Positions 1 through 9,585 of a stretch of DNA of 64,000 nt are shown here, piece by piece. This DNA is from Bacteroidota bacterium (GTDB lineage: Bacteria > Bacteroidota > Bacteroidia > Palsa-948), in assembly GCA_016213405.1 (NCBI GenBank), contig JACRAM010000049.1, positions 1 through 64,000 of the forward strand, read 5' to 3'. The position numbers and the translations under genes were made by a program. Position 1 is the stretch's first letter, and each line of letters starts with the position of its first letter. The notes beneath the pieces were generated by a model. That model was given only the letters and a program-made list of their open reading frames with translations, did no database searches and was not told the origin of the DNA.

Positions 1-1560
1 ACGTTGCTCCGTTGTTGATGGAATATTCTATCGTTACAAAACTTCCTACTACATACTGGTACGTCCAGTTGATGCTGTAATTGCCCGCTACATAAAACGT
101 GTTGCCACCGTTGGGTGTCGTTACCGTGATGACGGGCGTGGCAAGAGTTATGGTAAATAAATTATCACTCTTATCTGTTACACACGATGAATTATTATAA
201 TCATAAACTTGTATGAGGCATTGCGTGGAAGGAGTATTAGGAACAAGCCAGTTGTATTGCCCAGTAGTAATATTAACATTATTTATAATGTTTGTCCATG
301 TGGTTCCCGCATCAAGCGAATATCGTATCGTCCACCAATTGGAAGCAACCGTACCCTGTGTCCATGTAATCAGATGAGTTGTTCCGCCCTGCCAGGTTTC
401 TCCTCCATTGGGAGCCGTTACAATCACAGCGGAAGTAATCGTAAAGACAGCATTGCTGTTATCTGTAATAGCATTGTTATTGTAATCAGTTACTCTTACC
501 AATGCCTGAGTAGTGCTGATGTTTGGCACTGTCCATGAAAAGGAAGATCCGCTGTAATTGGTGGCAAGCGAAGACCATGATACTCCGTTGTTGGTGGAAT
601 ATTCTACATTGAAAAAACCGGATGTGCCTGTCTGCGACCAGGTAATTGAACGCACAGAACAACCCGTCCAGTTTTCTGCGCCATTGGGAGAAGTGACTGT
701 GATAGTTCCAATCGCAATAGTAAATACTGCATTGCTCACATCATAGGTAGCAGGAAACCCTGCATCAGAAATTTTCACTAAACATACGCTGCTTGGTGCA
801 TTCGGAATATTCGTCCATAAATAGGAGCCGCTGTTGTTTGTAGAATTGATAACTGTTGTCCAAGTGGATCCATTGTCAGAAGAGTATTCAATTTTTACAA
901 AACTTCCACTCAGATAAGCCGATGTCCATGTGATGTTGAAGTTTTGTGCGATGTAAAGCGTGTTTCCGCCATTAGGCGCTGTAACAGTGATGATGGGAGT
1001 TGGAGGCGCAATTGTAAAAAGATTATCGCTCGCATCTGTTTTACAAGATGGTGAACCGTTATCGGTAATCCGAACCAGACAAGAAACAGACGGATTATTT
1101 GGAATCGTCCATACATAAGTATAGGCATTGCCCACCGGTGTGAACGTGGCGCTTGTAATGGTTGTGTATGTACTTCCACCATTAATAGAATATTCAAGAA
1201 GAAAAGAATTACTTGTTCCGAATCCATCCCATGTGATGTTTTTAGTTCCTGCTCCTACCTGCCAACTTTCTCCCCCATTAGGCGCTGTTACAGTCAATGC
1301 TGGGGTAATAGTAAAAACTGCATTGCTTTGGTCAGTGATAAGGTTGTTATTGTAATCATACACTCTAACCAATGCCTGTGAAGTATTGAGGTTTGAAAGA
1401 GTCCATGAAAACGATAAGCCGCTGTAGTTTGTAGCAAGCGAAGACCATGACGTTCCGTTGTTGGTGGAATATTCTACATTGAAAAAACCCGATGTACCGG
1501 ATTGCGTCCATGTAATTGTACGAACAGAACAACTTGTCCAGTTTTCTGCGCCATTGGGAG
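1..1560 (-). repeat. 870-bp coding super-repeat (three Ig-like domains)
   Basis: The block reading gttttctgcgccattgggag at 671 recurs exactly 870 bp later at 1541, in the same frame. The neighbouring domains repeat in the same order, so three-domain blocks were duplicated rather than single domains. The C-type domain differs by a few codons between copies. Confidence 0.75.
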
Positions 1561-1636
1561 AAACGACAGTAATTGTTTGTGCGGAAAGAAAATTTGTGAA
1601 GAGTACTGCGAGAAGGAGTAAAAATTTATTCTTCAT
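1..1636 (-). CDS. Secreted multi-Ig-like-repeat protein, C-terminus cut by window edge
   Basis: The gene starts at the ATG at 1636 and stays open to base 1, so only the first 545 codons are present. The product starts with a signal peptide (MKNKFLLLLAVLFTNFLSAQ) followed by six tandem domains of about 95 residues, the last incomplete. Each has an opening like TVTAPNGGE-W, a central I-W strand pair, EYS-NNG-SW and a closing VRV-D...F-I. This pattern fits the Kre9/KNH-like Ig-like domains common in large Bacteroidota surface proteins. The domains come in three flavours in the order ABC-ABC: SPNGAENW, APNGGESW and APNGGNT. A T9SS sorting domain is expected beyond the edge but cannot be seen. The function is probably surface adhesion or a structural spacer (inference). 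Confidence 0.85.
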   Translation of the reverse strand, partial: MKNKFLLLLAVLFTNFLSAQTITVVSPNGAENWTSCSVRTITWTQSGTSGFFNVEYSTNNGTSWSSLATNYSGLSFSWTLSNLNTSQALVRVYDYNNNLITDQSNAVFTITPALTVTAPNGGESWQVGAGTKNITWDGFGTSNSFLLEYSINGGSTYTTITSATFTPVGNAYTYVWTIPNNPSVSCLVRITDNGSPSCKTDASDNLFTIAPPTPIITVTAPNGGNTLYIAQNFNITWTSAYLSGSFVKIEYSSDNGSTWTTVINSTNNSGSYLWTNIPNAPSSVCLVKISDAGFPATYDVSNAVFTIAIGTITVTSPNGAENWTGCSVRSITWSQTGTSGFFNVEYSTNNGVSWSSLATNYSGSSFSWTVPNISTTQALVRVTDYNNNAITDNSNAVFTITSAVIVTAPNGGETWQGGTTHLITWTQGTVASNWWTIRYSLDAGTTWTNIINNVNITTGQYNWLVPNTPSTQCLIQVYDYNNSSCVTDKSDNLFTITLATPVITVTTPNGGNTFYVAGNYSINWTYQYVVGSFVTIEYSINNGAT

Positions 1637-1851
1637 GGGAAAATAGTATTGTGTGATTTGTATTTCATTAAAAATGAGCGAATAAATATATATATTATTG
1701 TGATGCAAATTATTTTTTTTATTCACAAATCTGTCTGCAAAATCTAGTAACTGGACTGTAAACAGTACGAACACTTATCCCGAATTTTTTGAAAATGCAT
1801 TCGGATGAAATATGTTTTCGTGCTTGAAGGGTTTACTAGAATCAGAAACTT

Positions 1852-4800
1852 TTATCTAATCAAGCTCACATTTCCCTTCCTCACCGTTTCATTGCCTGTG
1901 ATGAAAGTTACTTTCATGTAATACACAAACACGGCTGTGTTCATCTGCTTGCCTTTGTATGTTCCATCCCAAAGAACAGTGATGTTGTCGGCTTCAAACA
2001 CTTTTTCTCCCCAGCGGTTGTAAATGATGAGCATGAATTCTTTTATGCATCCTGAATTCGGATAATAAACTTCCATCCTATCATTCTTGGTATCGCCATT
2101 GGGAGAAAATGCATCGGGTACAAACAACTGGTCATCGGCATAGCCGCAGTTAAGCGGTTCAACCATCACTGTAACCGTAACGCAAGCCGTATCTGAACAA
2201 TTGTTTGCATCGGTAACCGTAACGCAATATATAGTTGTTACAGCAGGATTAACAGTAATTGCTGAACTGTTTGCTCCGTTGCTCCAAGTGTAAGTTCCGC
2301 CTCCGGTTGCTGTAAGCGTTGTTGAACTTCCTGATGTGATAGTTACGTTTACACTTACATTAGCAGTGGGACCTCCTGTGGAAGTTACGGTTACAGTTGC
2401 TGTATTTGTACATCCGTTTGCATCGGTGATTGCAGCAGTATAATTTCCTGCGCCAAGCCCTGTTGCAGTTGAACTGTTTCCTCCAGACGGAGACCATGCA
2501 TACGTATAAGGCGATATTCCTCCACCCGCAAATACTGTTGCACTTCCATTATTGCCCGCACACGCAGTGGTTGTTGATGTTATATTGGAAGTTAAAGCCG
2601 TGGGCTGTGTAATAATAACTGTTTGAGTGTTTGTACATCCATTTGCATCAGTAACAGTGGCAGTATAATTTCCCGCGCTTAATCCTGTTGCAGCAGAAGT
2701 TGTTCCTCCGGATGGTGACCATGAAAAAATATAAGGTGATGTTCCTCCGCTGGCAGTGACAGATGCACTTCCGTTATTTCCGCCATTACATAAAATGTTT
2801 GTCTGATTAGAAAGTGAAATAATTGGTCCGCCAGATGAATTAATTGTTACTGTTGATGTTCCCGAACATCCGCTTGCATCAGTTACAGTCACAGTGTATG
2901 CACCTGCACTAAGTCCTGTTGCAATTGCATTTGTTCCACCGGATGGCGACCATGAATACGTATAAGGCGATGTTCCTCCTGTTGGAGTAACAGTAGCTGT
3001 TCCATTGCTGCTAAGACAAGCAGCAGGAGTTGATGTTACGCTCACAGTAAGCGCACCGGATGTTATAGTGACGGTTGCGGTTTGAACATTTCCACCAGAA
3101 ATGCAGACAGAAGAAGCATCACTGACAGTAACCGTGTAAGTACCCGAAGATAAACCTGTGGCTATTGCCGTAGTTTGTCCGCCCGGACTCCACGAATAAG
3201 TATAAGGTGCGCTTCCTCCAGTTACTGTAACAGTGGCAGAACTTGCAGCACAGGATCCGCTGGCGGAAACAGATACGTTCAATGAGTTGCAGCTTACACC
3301 GCTTGGAAAAGATGAAACGAAATTTTTTCCGCAGGCATAAAGCAAATTTCCGGGACCTAATTTTAAATCGTACACATCTCCGTTTGCAGGAATGAAAGTA
3401 ATTTTATTATAGTTAGTGTCGATCTGAAAAATAGTATCGTGAGAGCCGATGAAAATATTATCGCATTCATCCACTGCAATTCCTCCCCATGAAATTACAA
3501 GGCGGTCATACGAAGGAAAGCAGCAATAAACAGGTGGTGTTATCACCGCGCTGTCAATAGGCGCTCCTGTATTTTTGTTATACCTTTTTATTTTGGAACT
3601 GTTATAGGTGTATAAATAATTTCCGTTAACAGCAATGCCGTTCATTCCATTTGTTCCTGTAGTTCCGTTCACATAATTTATTCCGCTGATTTCATTCATC
3701 TGAAAATTACTCGGCACATTGTAAGTAACAGGAAATAATGCGCTTGCCGAAGTTTTAACCAACGTGTTATTTGCCATGGAACCGCTCTTCGAAAAACCCA
3801 TGAAACAATTTCCGGAATTATCGAGTGCAAGATTATCTACATCATCCAATCCCGCAGGAGACAGAACATTTACCGGGTTCATGCTGGTAAGAGTTGTATC
3901 TAAAATCGCGGCTTCATAAGAAGTATTCCATCCTGAACCGCCAATTACTCCCTGCTTTGTGCAACTGTTATAAGCAATCCGCCAAATCTCTTTCATATTT
4001 GGATTGCCCGGATATAAAATAATTTGCGAACCCACTGAATTTACTTTTATCATCTGGGCAGGCACATTGTTATTAAGATTAAAATTATATCCTTCTCCAA
4101 TGTAACTGCTTCCGCTGTTTGCATCCACTGCAAAATCACCATAGAGCCACATAGGTGTTGCGCTGTAAACCCATTGAATAGCACCCGCGCTGTTGAATTT
4201 TATTTCCTGTAAAGGATTGGAAGGGGAACCCTGCCCACCATACACATACACGTTACCTGCATAATCATAATCAATATCATAAGCGGAATTATATCCGGGA
4301 AAACTGGGGTTGGTAGTCCATGGGTCAATGATAATTGAAGCCCCATCACGACCTTCCCCATTCGGGAAGGAGAAGGAAACAACATTATTACTAATAGAAA
4401 ACGCAGCAGAGACAGTTTGATGATTGTTTTCATAAAAAGCTTCTGGTGCGTGGTCAATAAAATTTCCGAAAGAAGTTTCAATCCTGACATTTCCATCTAT
4501 ATCCGTTGCCAATCCTTTTACATCGGAATACTTCATCTTAATAAGAGAGGCATTTGCTCCGGAATGTAGTATGAGGGAATATTTTATTCCAGTTTTACCT
4601 TCAGGGAAAAAATATTCTACATCAATATTCGGATAAATATTTTTATAAATAATTTTCTTTACGGCAGATGCTTTGATAGTTGGATAAGTGAAATAACAGG
4701 ACGCGGCATCTTCAGAAATAATTTCCGCATCCGGATTGGCTCCCTCCCACTCCATCTGAACGAAGTGAGAAATCAATTTCGCAGCTTCTTCTTCTCCTTC

Positions 4801-5043
4801 ATTCTGTTTTTCATATTCATCATGGCGGTAAGTCAATCCTGTATTCGTAAAATATATCGCTACTCCTTCATTCACAACAGCATATTTAATGTGGCTGTTC
4901 TTCAGATTGTTCATTCCATCAAACTGACCTTTGTTTTCAATAAATACTTTTTGCTCAAAAGGTTTTGTCTGCCAGTTTTGAGAATGTACAATACATGAAA
5001 TGAAAAGAAGAAAAATAAATCCGGAAAGAGAAATAATTCTCAT
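1852..5043 (-). CDS. SprB-repeat protein with T9SS type B (gliding-motility-associated) C-terminus
   Basis: This is a 1063-residue secreted protein. The signal peptide ends at about residue 22 (IVHSQ). The N-terminal region begins QKVFIENKGQFDG, an opening typical of large Bacteroidota cell-surface proteins. A beta-propeller-like middle follows. Four SprB-type repeats (SPYTYSWSPSGG...GNYTVTVTDANGC) lie at about residues 595-880 with a spacing near 78 residues. The C-terminus (VPDAFSPNGD-KNDR, IYNRWGEKVFE, WDGTYKG) is the gliding-motility-associated sorting domain that directs type IX secretion and surface attachment. SprB-type repeats belong to the adhesin family of gliding bacteria. An element-like palindrome encodes part of residues 222-234 (FPNGEGRDGA). 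The next gene upstream ends 11 bp away, so the two are probably co-transcribed. Confidence 0.88.
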   Translation of the reverse strand: MRIISLSGFIFLLFISCIVHSQNWQTKPFEQKVFIENKGQFDGMNNLKNSHIKYAVVNEGVAIYFTNTGLTYRHDEYEKQNEGEEEAAKLISHFVQMEWEGANPDAEIISEDAASCYFTYPTIKASAVKKIIYKNIYPNIDVEYFFPEGKTGIKYSLILHSGANASLIKMKYSDVKGLATDIDGNVRIETSFGNFIDHAPEAFYENNHQTVSAAFSISNNVVSFSFPNGEGRDGASIIIDPWTTNPSFPGYNSAYDIDYDYAGNVYVYGGQGSPSNPLQEIKFNSAGAIQWVYSATPMWLYGDFAVDANSGSSYIGEGYNFNLNNNVPAQMIKVNSVGSQIILYPGNPNMKEIWRIAYNSCTKQGVIGGSGWNTSYEAAILDTTLTSMNPVNVLSPAGLDDVDNLALDNSGNCFMGFSKSGSMANNTLVKTSASALFPVTYNVPSNFQMNEISGINYVNGTTGTNGMNGIAVNGNYLYTYNSSKIKRYNKNTGAPIDSAVITPPVYCCFPSYDRLVISWGGIAVDECDNIFIGSHDTIFQIDTNYNKITFIPANGDVYDLKLGPGNLLYACGKNFVSSFPSGVSCNSLNVSVSASGSCAASSATVTVTGGSAPYTYSWSPGGQTTAIATGLSSGTYTVTVSDASSVCISGGNVQTATVTITSGALTVSVTSTPAACLSSNGTATVTPTGGTSPYTYSWSPSGGTNAIATGLSAGAYTVTVTDASGCSGTSTVTINSSGGPIISLSNQTNILCNGGNNGSASVTASGGTSPYIFSWSPSGGTTSAATGLSAGNYTATVTDANGCTNTQTVIITQPTALTSNITSTTTACAGNNGSATVFAGGGISPYTYAWSPSGGNSSTATGLGAGNYTAAITDANGCTNTATVTVTSTGGPTANVSVNVTITSGSSTTLTATGGGTYTWSNGANSSAITVNPAVTTIYCVTVTDANNCSDTACVTVTVMVEPLNCGYADDQLFVPDAFSPNGDTKNDRMEVYYPNSGCIKEFMLIIYNRWGEKVFEADNITVLWDGTYKGKQMNTAVFVYYMKVTFITGNETVRKGNVSLIR
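4340..4378 (-). repeat. GC-core palindromic element inside the SprB-repeat gene
   Basis: On the coding strand it reads CTTCCCGAATGGGGAAGG followed by a GGGGCTTC-type end. This is the same layout as the elements at 34.6, 45.9, 57.8 and 61.0 kb. It is in frame and encodes FPNGEGRDGA. Confidence 0.6.
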
Positions 5044-5054
5044 GATAATTTACT

Positions 5055-7085
5055 TTACCATGTCACAATTATTTTTCCGTCTGCGCCATTGGCACCGTTC
5101 CATGAACCGCCACCTGCACCGCCACCGCCAGCGCCTGTATTTGCAAGAGCGTTATAGACAGTAATAATTCCTCCTTGCCCTCCATCGCCACCGCCAATGC
5201 CTCCACCGCCACCACCACCTCCATAATATGAAGGTCCAGCAACTGTCATTCTCCCGCTGCCCCCTGCACCTCCGCCTCCACTTCCATTTCCTCCGTTATA
5301 ACTTGCAGCAGTAGCAGTAGCAAGCCCGGCTGTTCCTCCAGAACCGAGGGTGGTGTTCAAATAACCTCCGCTGCCCATTCCTCCTGTGAGGAGGTTTCCG
5401 CCTGTAGCTTGTATTAGTATCGTTCCAGTGCAGGCAGCTCCGGTAGAAAAACAAGAACCTGTGGCAGCAGTGCTTGTAGCATTAATACCTCCTGTGCCTA
5501 CTGTTATCTGGTAAACAGTTGCAGGAACCACCACATAAGTTCCTTCCGCATATCCTCCTCCTCCTCCTCCCGCGCCACCGGTATTAGCGCCAGAAGTTGT
5601 ACCATAAGCGCCACCTCCCCAAACAGCTATTTTAATTAAAGTAACACCTGCGGGTACGGTAAAAGTAGTTGGAGCTCCTGCTCCTAACATTCCGCTTGTT
5701 CCGGATGTAAGGTATAATTGCCAATTGGGAAAACAACTGCCACCAATGCTGCTGAGTGATTGCCAGCTTCCTTGTCCGGTGGCATCGGAAGTAAGCACTT
5801 TGTTTACCGCCTGATTGCCATCAACAATTTTTACGGTGGAGCCAGATGAACCATCCACTTCTAATGATGCTGCCGGTGTTATGGTGCCGATACCCACATT
5901 GCCTCCCTGGAATATTCCTGCATAATTATTTGTGGCGCCAGATTGTGTCTGAATAAATAATCCGTATGAATTTGTGATTCCGGCAGCTCCCAGATTTTGC
6001 ACGTTCAGTCCATAAATGTTGGAAGGTTTTATTCCAGACAATCCTGGAAGAGCAACCATCACTCCGCTGGCATTGGTAACAGTTCCAGCGCTTCCTGCCT
6101 GAGAATCAAATCTGAAATGTCCGCAATTTACATTGGCAATATTTATTCCTGCTCCCGGATTAGCGTTGGCTACTCCTGCAATTCCATACACAACTCCAAC
6201 ACTTGCGGAAGGAGAAAAAGTTGGCTGCGATTCCAGCCCTCCTGCTCCATCTCCGGAACCATTCAATGTACCGAAAAATCTTCCTAACCGCGCATTCCAG
6301 CTTGCCGATGTAACAGTCGCCAAAACATCAAGAGGATAAATTGGAATAGTGCGAATGCCTACATTACCTGAAGAGGTAATGCGCATTCTTTCTACATATG
6401 CCATATCCGCAGTCCCGGTTGAGAATGTAATGTCTGTAGGAATTGAACCTGCTGCAATGGTTCCGTTTGCTACTGCGTCTATCTGTGCTGTAATAATATA
6501 ATTCGAACCATCATAACCTGAAAACATGTATTTGCCAAGTTCGTCACCGTTAAGGATGGTAGTGAGAGCGCCAATAGTTCCTCTTGCCCTGCGGTTAATA
6601 ATAATTCCACCGAGGTCGGCTTGCAGATTTGTGACCCGCTCGTTTATTATATTTTTTTCGGTGGTGGCTAAAACATGCAATAAGGTAATAGCACTTGGGC
6701 TTGTTGTTCCGATGCCGACATTTCCACCCGATGGCTGCAAACAAAGAGAACGATAAGCGCCCGCAGTTGCATCCCAAACATCAATGAGTCCGTAACGGGA
6801 AGTTGCAGTAGCATTACCGTACAACCCCAATCGCAGTTTAAGCGCAGCAGCGCTTGCATCATAAGAAGTAACCTGAAAAATATTTTGCAACGCTGGAGCG
6901 GTAATGAGATTAGTTCCTTTTACATGAAGCATCACTCCTGTTTCAGCAGAAGAGCCATCGGTGTTGATGCCGATGTTCTGGGCAGAACAAGAAGCCCATC
7001 CAAAATCCTTCCCGAAGGGAAGGACTTTCAGGAGTGCAGGCGCAAAAAGAATTCCTGCTATGAGAATGATGATTTGTTTTTTCAT
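5055..7085 (-). CDS. Secreted tail-fibre-like protein with glycine-rich C-terminal domain
   Basis: A 676-residue protein. The N-terminus is a signal peptide whose C-region is interrupted by VLPFGKDFGWA, encoded by a palindromic element. The body holds several units of the type GNVGIGTTSP followed by LHV or LEV, found in phage tail fibres and in Bacteroidota surface proteins with tail-fibre-like stalks. No S74 endosialidase chaperone domain follows. Instead the last 230 or so residues form a glycine-rich domain (FTVPAGVTLIKIAVWGGGAYG, then long GGGG stretches, ending GADGKIIVTW). No T9SS sorting domain is visible. The gene sits 11 bp upstream of the SprB-repeat gene. A structural or adhesive surface role is likely; no enzymatic motif is seen. 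Confidence 0.75.
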   Translation of the reverse strand: MKKQIIILIAGILFAPALLKVLPFGKDFGWASCSAQNIGINTDGSSAETGVMLHVKGTNLITAPALQNIFQVTSYDASAAALKLRLGLYGNATATSRYGLIDVWDATAGAYRSLCLQPSGGNVGIGTTSPSAITLLHVLATTEKNIINERVTNLQADLGGIIINRRARGTIGALTTILNGDELGKYMFSGYDGSNYIITAQIDAVANGTIAAGSIPTDITFSTGTADMAYVERMRITSSGNVGIRTIPIYPLDVLATVTSASWNARLGRFFGTLNGSGDGAGGLESQPTFSPSASVGVVYGIAGVANANPGAGINIANVNCGHFRFDSQAGSAGTVTNASGVMVALPGLSGIKPSNIYGLNVQNLGAAGITNSYGLFIQTQSGATNNYAGIFQGGNVGIGTITPAASLEVDGSSGSTVKIVDGNQAVNKVLTSDATGQGSWQSLSSIGGSCFPNWQLYLTSGTSGMLGAGAPTTFTVPAGVTLIKIAVWGGGAYGTTSGANTGGAGGGGGGYAEGTYVVVPATVYQITVGTGGINATSTAATGSCFSTGAACTGTILIQATGGNLLTGGMGSGGYLNTTLGSGGTAGLATATAASYNGGNGSGGGGAGGSGRMTVAGPSYYGGGGGGGGIGGGDGGQGGIITVYNALANTGAGGGGAGGGSWNGANGADGKIIVTW
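6991..7030 (+). repeat. GC-core palindromic element in a signal-peptide coding region
   Basis: The plus strand reads GAAGCCCATC, then CCTTCCCGAAGGGAAGGACTT. It is almost identical to the intergenic copy at 60981-61019. On the minus coding strand it encodes residues 18-31 of the glycine-rich protein. Confidence 0.85.
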
Positions 7086-7229
7086 TTTGTTTTGAATTTT
7101 GTTTTGAGAAAATTAAACCGGAAGAAAAGATTGTACAATGTTAAAGATTTTCTGCATTAAAGCGAAATGGTGTTTATTACTTTTTATCCTCCGTTTCTGC
7201 TCAGTGCATCACAGTTCCTGATATGATTT

Positions 7230-9365
7230 TTATTTCACCGCACTCACATGCCCTACGTAATTGTGCTGCTTATTTGAAATATCTGTAAGATTGACTTTCC
7301 ATACGTACACATCTTCCTGTGCGAGTTCTCCGCTATGTCCGTTCAAATCAGCTTTGCCTTTTGCCACTTTTCCATCCCACTTGCAGGCGGAAGGCATTCC
7401 ATCAGCAGGACTTGAATCCCATTGCGTATTGTTCCCGGAATAATGACAATCCCAAATCATATTTCCCCATCGGTCAAATAACCAGATGTTGTAATCTTTA
7501 ATCCCTCTTCCTTTTCCAAAGAAGAATTCATTATTCCAATCACCGTTGGGAGTAAAACTATTGGGAATATAAAAAGTAAACTCCGGCAGAATTTCTATCC
7601 TGCGGCATGCGGTATCCCAACATCCATACTGGTTTTCAACATTTATACATACGTTGTATGAGTAATCTTCATTGCCTGTTACGGTTGAAGAATAAGAATG
7701 AACGGGAGTGAGTGATAAACTGTCGAGCGGAGAACCATCGCCAAAATTCCAAAACCATTGCGATACATCAGAAGACCATAAATTACAGAATGAGAAAACA
7801 GGATTGTCTATGCTTGCTGTAGCAGGCGAAACACAAAAATCTGCATTGGGTGTGGAATAGACATGAACATATTGGTTGACGGACAAGGTATCTTTGCAGC
7901 CAAGATTTGTTGTAATGATTAAATAAACATTGTAATCACCGGGAGTATTGTAACAGACATACGGATTCTGGGCTATTGAGGAGGAAGGCGTGCCGCCCTG
8001 AAAACCCCATTGCCATGAAACAATTGTTCCGCTCACAGCATTAGACAAATCATTGAACGAAGCGCAAACAGGAGCGCATCCTTTCAGCGAATCAGAAAAA
8101 TTTGCTATAGGATTATTGAAACCATTTACCGGAAGTTTTAAAGTATCCATACATCCACCTGATGTGGTTACTATTAGCGTTACCGTATAAGAACCCTGAG
8201 AATAGGTGTGCGGTGGTGGATTCTGAAGAGTGGAAGTATTTCCATCTCCAAAATTCCAATACCAGTTTGTTATATTATTGCCTGAAGAAGAAGTGGATGT
8301 GTTTGTAAATGTAACGGTAGAACTTGCGCAGCCACCACCGTTTATTGTGAAGGATGCCTGAGGAATTGAATCAACGGTTACATTAAAAATTTCCTGAGAA
8401 GTGCATCCGCCAGCTAAGGTCATAGTAACTGTGTTGCTTCCGGCAACTGAAGTGGAAATGCTTTGAGTGGTTTGTCCGGTTGGCATCCAGAAATAGGAAA
8501 CATACCCTGAAGCAGCTGTCAAAGTCGTTGATGTTCCCTGGCAGGTATTCACTGTTACAGGAGCAACCGGAGTTGCAGGAGCGCACATGCAATCAATATA
8601 CGCGTAACAAAAATGAGCGCCCTGTGCGCAATCAGCAACTGTAAAGCGAACAGTTACGCTTTGTCCAATGTAGGGAGAAAGATCCACCGAAACATTTGTC
8701 CAGTTCTTGTAGTATGGAGAGGTCAGAGATTGATTGCAAGGGAGGGCTGCCTGCGAAAACCCAACACTTGTCCCCTGCCCTGCCACTACATAATAATATG
8801 AACACGGAACGGTATCAGTAAGCCCACCCGGGCCAAAAATTGCCGCTTCAAAATAGGGCTGGTCAGCAATGGTATGCTGAGGGTCTTCAATAATCACAGC
8901 ATACATAAATGTAAACAATGCATTTGAAGAGGTAACCGAGAACGTATTTGATATTTGTTCTGCCTCACCGTTTGCGTTCTTCTCTCCGCTAAAGATGTTT
9001 CCGTTATCCAGATTCCCAAGACGAACAGAATAATTTCCGCCACCCGGTGCCACAACAGGAATGGCAGATATACAGGGATCGCTGCCTGCACCAGATACAA
9101 GTGCAAAGCGCACAGGATTAGTTTGAAAACCGGAAACTAAATTAGAATTGGGTGCAGTGTATGAATTCGGACAGCAACCTATGGCTTCATTGCAGATATA
9201 ATTCGTATTTGGCTGGTTAATCACGTTGGGAGCGCAGCCCTTCGTTCTGTTCCATCCGTTAAAGGTTCCGGATTCAAAATCAGAATTGTTGCATTGGCAA
9301 AAACAACTGTAAGAATAACAGTTGATGATACAAGCCATGATAAAACATGCTGCTGCTTTTTTCAT
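7230..9365 (-). CDS. PKD-domain surface protein with T9SS type B C-terminus
   Basis: A 711-residue secreted protein. After a signal peptide, the N-terminal third begins CNNSDFESGTFNGW, a jelly-roll-like opening in Bacteroidota exoproteins. It ends with a choice-of-anchor-like segment rich in Cys. Three PKD domains follow at about residues 340-410, 422-490 and 500-580, with WYWNFGDG and WFWNFGDGS signatures. The C-terminal domain (FYIPNSFTPNGD-NNEF, LFDRWGNMIWD) is the gliding-motility-associated (type B) sorting signal. The C-terminus has an insert (about GMPSACKWDGKVAKGKADLNG) relative to short versions. The gene is divergent from the helical-repeat gene at 9586. It is probably an adhesin or carbohydrate-binding surface protein (inference). 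Confidence 0.87.
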   Translation of the reverse strand: MKKAAACFIMACIINCYSYSCFCQCNNSDFESGTFNGWNRTKGCAPNVINQPNTNYICNEAIGCCPNSYTAPNSNLVSGFQTNPVRFALVSGAGSDPCISAIPVVAPGGGNYSVRLGNLDNGNIFSGEKNANGEAEQISNTFSVTSSNALFTFMYAVIIEDPQHTIADQPYFEAAIFGPGGLTDTVPCSYYYVVAGQGTSVGFSQAALPCNQSLTSPYYKNWTNVSVDLSPYIGQSVTVRFTVADCAQGAHFCYAYIDCMCAPATPVAPVTVNTCQGTSTTLTAASGYVSYFWMPTGQTTQSISTSVAGSNTVTMTLAGGCTSQEIFNVTVDSIPQASFTINGGGCASSTVTFTNTSTSSSGNNITNWYWNFGDGNTSTLQNPPPHTYSQGSYTVTLIVTTSGGCMDTLKLPVNGFNNPIANFSDSLKGCAPVCASFNDLSNAVSGTIVSWQWGFQGGTPSSSIAQNPYVCYNTPGDYNVYLIITTNLGCKDTLSVNQYVHVYSTPNADFCVSPATASIDNPVFSFCNLWSSDVSQWFWNFGDGSPLDSLSLTPVHSYSSTVTGNEDYSYNVCINVENQYGCWDTACRRIEILPEFTFYIPNSFTPNGDWNNEFFFGKGRGIKDYNIWLFDRWGNMIWDCHYSGNNTQWDSSPADGMPSACKWDGKVAKGKADLNGHSGELAQEDVYVWKVNLTDISNKQHNYVGHVSAVK

Positions 9366-9527
9366 GCGTATTGATTTTTTATATTTTATTTGACTGGCGG
9401 ATTGTTACGGAATTCATGAGCAAATTTATAGAATGAAAGTGGCGATGGCAAATTAAAATGATTCAAAAGTCGCCCTCGATAAGAACATATTTTATTGTCA
9501 ACTCCATCAGGATATCTGTTACTTCAT

Positions 9528-9535
9528 TACATTTG
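9528..9535 (+). promoter_or_regulatory. Bacteroidota-type -7 box (TACATTTG)
   Basis: It matches TAnnTTTG and lies about 50 bp upstream of the ATG at 9586. I see no convincing -33 TTTG at the usual distance, so support is partial. Confidence 0.4.
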
Positions 9536-9585
9536 TCAAAATTTAGTATTGTTTTTTAAAACTTTTTCAGAGATACTATTTTTAT

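Noticed and set aside
2440-3240. Direct DNA repeats as a mobile element in the SprB gene
   Set aside because: The similarity follows from four homologous protein repeats and drops at third codon positions.
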